Below, piece by piece: positions 20,432-22,803 of a DNA stretch of 22,803 bases. The first letter of the stretch is position 1, and every line of letters starts with the position of its first letter. Origin of the DNA: Phaeoceros laevis (lineage: Eukaryota; Anthocerotophyta; Anthocerotopsida; Notothyladales); the NCBI GenBank assembly GCA_049999765.1, contig JBNGIQ010003292.1, positions 1-22,803 on the forward strand, read 5' to 3'. Both the position numbers and the translations under genes were made by a program. Under the pieces are notes generated by a model, which saw only the letters and a program-made list of their open reading frames with translations, had not been told where the DNA came from and searched no databases.

Positions 20432-22177
20432 CCGGCACGCGTTTTTCGGAAACCTCTACGTAAGGCTTTTTTTATCGATCACCCCCTACATTTTTTTATC
20501 GCGACGTGCATTCCGGAGCCGGAACCAGGCACATGCGAAACCGCTCTTATCCCTAAAGCCACCCGCCCTACCACGCGCTCCCGCCCTCGATCGCCTTTTA
20601 TGTGGCCCGCCCCGGCCTTTTCTTGGTCGGCCGCAATTTGTTTACTAGGACATCCGTAATATGCGGGTTTGCAATTAAACCCTTCCGTAACGCCGAAATG
20701 GTATTTCCGGGTAGTATACACAATTGTAATCCTGTTTATACTATGTACTTGAATGTATATCGCCGAAATTCGCCAAACGTCGGGATGCCGGCTTCCAACA
20801 GAAAAACCTGCAACCCACCCCAGAGAGCTCGCCATGTTGCGCTCCCCAGTGCCGTCACGGTGGGCGATGGCTCGAATCTATTTTCCAACGCTTGCTACAG
20901 ATGCACCACTCCTTGTATGTACTACCTCATAGAAGAAAACTTCTCTGGCAGCCCACCATATATTTAAATGTGCATCTCGATGTTGAACCCCTTGTGGCAA
21001 TGGTGATATGCCAAGTGCCACCACAACCTGAAATGGTGGCAGTGGTGTCACTTGCACTACAAGAAAAAGGACCTTTTACCAAGGCATAATACTTAGCAGT
21101 TACTTCGGATTATGGGCTTTATCAACTTTACAATGAAGTAGTAAAACTTGATGTAATTTACTTGGCTTGGCTGTAAGATATGTATCCTCGAGCAAAGTAG
21201 ACATGGCATTGAGGCGCAGTTGTGGAGTGCGCAAGCTAGACTTGGCTTGGCTATAGCACATTTGCCTTTGAGCATAAAAAGGGTGATACTTGTGGCACAC
21301 CATAAGAAGAGGTGGCACTTGGCACCATAAGAAGGGATGACACACTATAAGTTGGGACTGCTGGTTGCATAGAAATGATGATATTCACTGAAGAGAAGCT
21401 TGAGGATACGTTGGAGAGCCCGCAGCAGGCTATGGAGGTGACGATTACTAAAGAAAAACCTCCTGGGATGCACTAGAGAGGCCAGAGCCGGCTACGATGG
21501 GGGAGGGTCCAAAGCAGGCTATGGAGGTTGTCCTGGCAGGATCGCATTCTATAGAGGGTGAAACCTCTGAGGGTCGGACGGGAGGTCTCCAGCTAGGCAC
21601 TTGCACCACGACCGAGGAAATCCATTTTAGTGCATTTAACCCGGCATTCAATGATGTCCCAAGCACTGGGCTCCAAGACCTTCCGAAAGCAGCTTCGAAT
21701 GCATTCAAATGGCGTGGGTGTGAGGACGGCGCGACGCGCGATTGGAGCAAGGTGTTGAGCAGGTGAGGATAGCGCGGCGCGCGCAAGAGCAAGGAAGGAG
21801 GCGCGTTTGAGTGCAGACACATGCAAGCCGTGCGCCAGGTCCTTTTTCAATTTTTTAGCAAGGTAGCTGCAGGTGGTGTGGCACGGCGCGCTTGAGTGCG
21901 GGGAAATCCAGGCCGTGCGCCAGCAACCTGTCTATGGTCCGGACAGGCCCTGGCTGCCAACCGCAAGAGGGCGCATCATAATTTTACCCCACCGCCCTAT
22001 TGACAAGTTTTTTTTAGGAGGTGCGCGAAAGGCTTGAAGGCGTGCTTGAGTGCTGGAGGAGATCAGGCCGTGCGCCCACATCACATCATTTTTAGGTGGG
22101 ACCAGGACTTGGCTGCCAAGCACAAGAGGACGAAGAATGCTTGTTTATTTTCCCCCCCTTTCCAGAACGTTTTTTTT
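20432..22177. other. Gene-poor, repeat-rich flank
   Basis: No gene was recognised. Between about 21150 and 21340 short direct repeats recur (cttggcttggct twice; gtggcacttggcaccataag and variants). The phrase gcaggctatggagg occurs near 21426 and 21513 inside two imperfect copies of a longer stretch. These look like fragments of old repetitive elements. The short open frames have no family features. Confidence 0.4.
21801..22140. repeat. Degenerate GC-rich repeat family, about three copies
   Basis: Copies start near 21801 (gcgcgtttgagtgc), 21886 (gcgcgcttgagtgc) and 22040 (gcgtgcttgagtgc). Each is followed at a similar distance by ccgtgcgcc. The second and third also share a downstream block resembling cttggctgccaagc then caagagg. 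Spacing is uneven (85 and 154 bp), consistent with an old, partly deleted tandem array. Confidence 0.7.
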
Positions 22178-22179
22178 TA

Positions 22180-22801
22180 CAATCGGCCCTCGATATAGGT
22201 TACGCCTTGGGGGTAGCTATTAGCGTAACATATAACAAGGTGTAACATGTACCAAATTGGGTATTTTTCAAGAATTAAAAATCCTAAAAATCAATAAAAT
22301 AATTAAATAATCAAAATCCATATAAAGCTCAAAAATTAAACGGGCCTAAAGAACTGAGTTAGTGGAGCCTGTTTCATACCATTTGGCACATCTTTGAGTT
22401 CAACGCCCTTCACGCACTTGAGTTCACCGCCTCAAGCACTCGAGCTCGCCGCATGCAGCACTCGAGCTCACCGCATGGAGCACTCAAGCTCGCGCTTGTT
22501 TGGTGCACTCGAGCTTAAGGCTTCACACTTGACTTGTTAGTTAGGTACTCAAGAACTCCACGTATGCCATTCCACGTACTCCACCTCACATACGCCACTC
22601 CACGTATGCCTCCAACTCAAATATAACCTATAACGAGTTGGACTCATGCACTTTGTGGTGGACTATTTTTTTAAAAAGATAACAAATAATGAATAACGAA
22701 TAATAACTTATAGCCCTTGGTCCCAACAAGGGGGAAGCCCACGGCATAACATATATCGAGAAATAACATGTAGCGAGGTCACCTATATCGAGGGCCGACT
22801 G
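22180..22801. mobile_element. Non-autonomous TA-flanked DNA transposon with pogo/Tigger-like ends (MITE-sized)
   Basis: The left end CAATCGGCCCTCGATATAGG and the right end, read on the minus strand, CAGTCGGCCCTCGATATAGG, match over about 22 bases with one or two differences. Both are flanked by TA (22178-22179 and 22802-22803), the target duplication expected of the Tc1/mariner superfamily. The CAGTCGGCCCTC start resembles the inverted repeats of pogo/Tigger elements as I remember them. The element is 622 bp, AT-rich and has no coding capacity for a transposase, so it would need an enzyme supplied in trans. Near both ends the motif taacatat(a) then taacatgta occurs in the same orientation. 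It ends exactly at the window edge. Confidence 0.8.
22414..22501. repeat. 22-bp tandem array inside the transposon
   Basis: Units starting at 22414, 22436, 22458 and 22480 follow the pattern gcactcgagctcaccgcatg plus two bases, with a more decayed copy just before. Each carries CTCGAG or a one-base variant. An internal short-period array is common in non-autonomous elements. Confidence 0.85.
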
Positions 22802-22803
22802 TA

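Overview
The window looks like nuclear DNA of a land plant. The evidence is an ORANGE-type DnaJ zinc-finger protein, a DDB2 carrying the plant-type CCHC zinc knuckle, a long organellar-type mTERF protein, a plant importin-alpha, a Tim17/22/23-type TMEM135-like protein and a Hikeshi homologue, all split by GT-AG introns except the mTERF. Introns in the reconstructed models are short (about 77-216 bp) and the genes are closely packed. This suggests a compact genome such as a bryophyte or lycophyte, but I cannot fix the species.

Layout: 1-2400 has no recognisable gene. It holds a candidate TATA promoter, a few short open stretches and a cluster of tandem repeats. From 2404 to 12176 all recognised genes are on the minus strand: a tentative small spliced gene (2404-3135), an mTERF protein (3113-5203), ORANGE (5431-6546), Hikeshi with an unusual 183-residue N-terminal extension (7074-8356) and importin-alpha (9445-12176, ten exons). 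From 12959 onward the genes are on the plus strand: DDB2 (12959-15890, eleven exons), a TMEM135-like membrane protein (17321-19970, eight exons) and a tRNA-Thr(CGU) (20102-20173). Importin-alpha and DDB2 are divergent and share a 782-bp gap. The right end (20174-22803) is gene-poor and repeat-rich. It finishes with a 622-bp non-autonomous DNA transposon whose inverted ends resemble pogo/Tigger elements and are flanked by TA.

Functionally the genes fall into loose groups. ORANGE and the mTERF are probable plastid/organelle proteins. Hikeshi and importin-alpha are both nuclear-import carriers, one for Hsp70 and one for NLS cargo. DDB2 acts in the nucleus in repair of UV damage. The TMEM135-like protein is probably peroxisomal or mitochondrial. 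Nothing shows co-regulation; the neighbourhood may be coincidence.

Exon borders were placed by hand from GT/AG sites, reading frame and remembered family sequence. Each multi-exon model listed as recognised stays in frame from ATG to stop. No transcript or database support was available. The most notable items are the Hikeshi extension, the complete TA-flanked transposon at the right edge, the recurring two-copy tandem duplications (17-59 bp units) and the unidentified small gene overlapping the mTERF 3' end.
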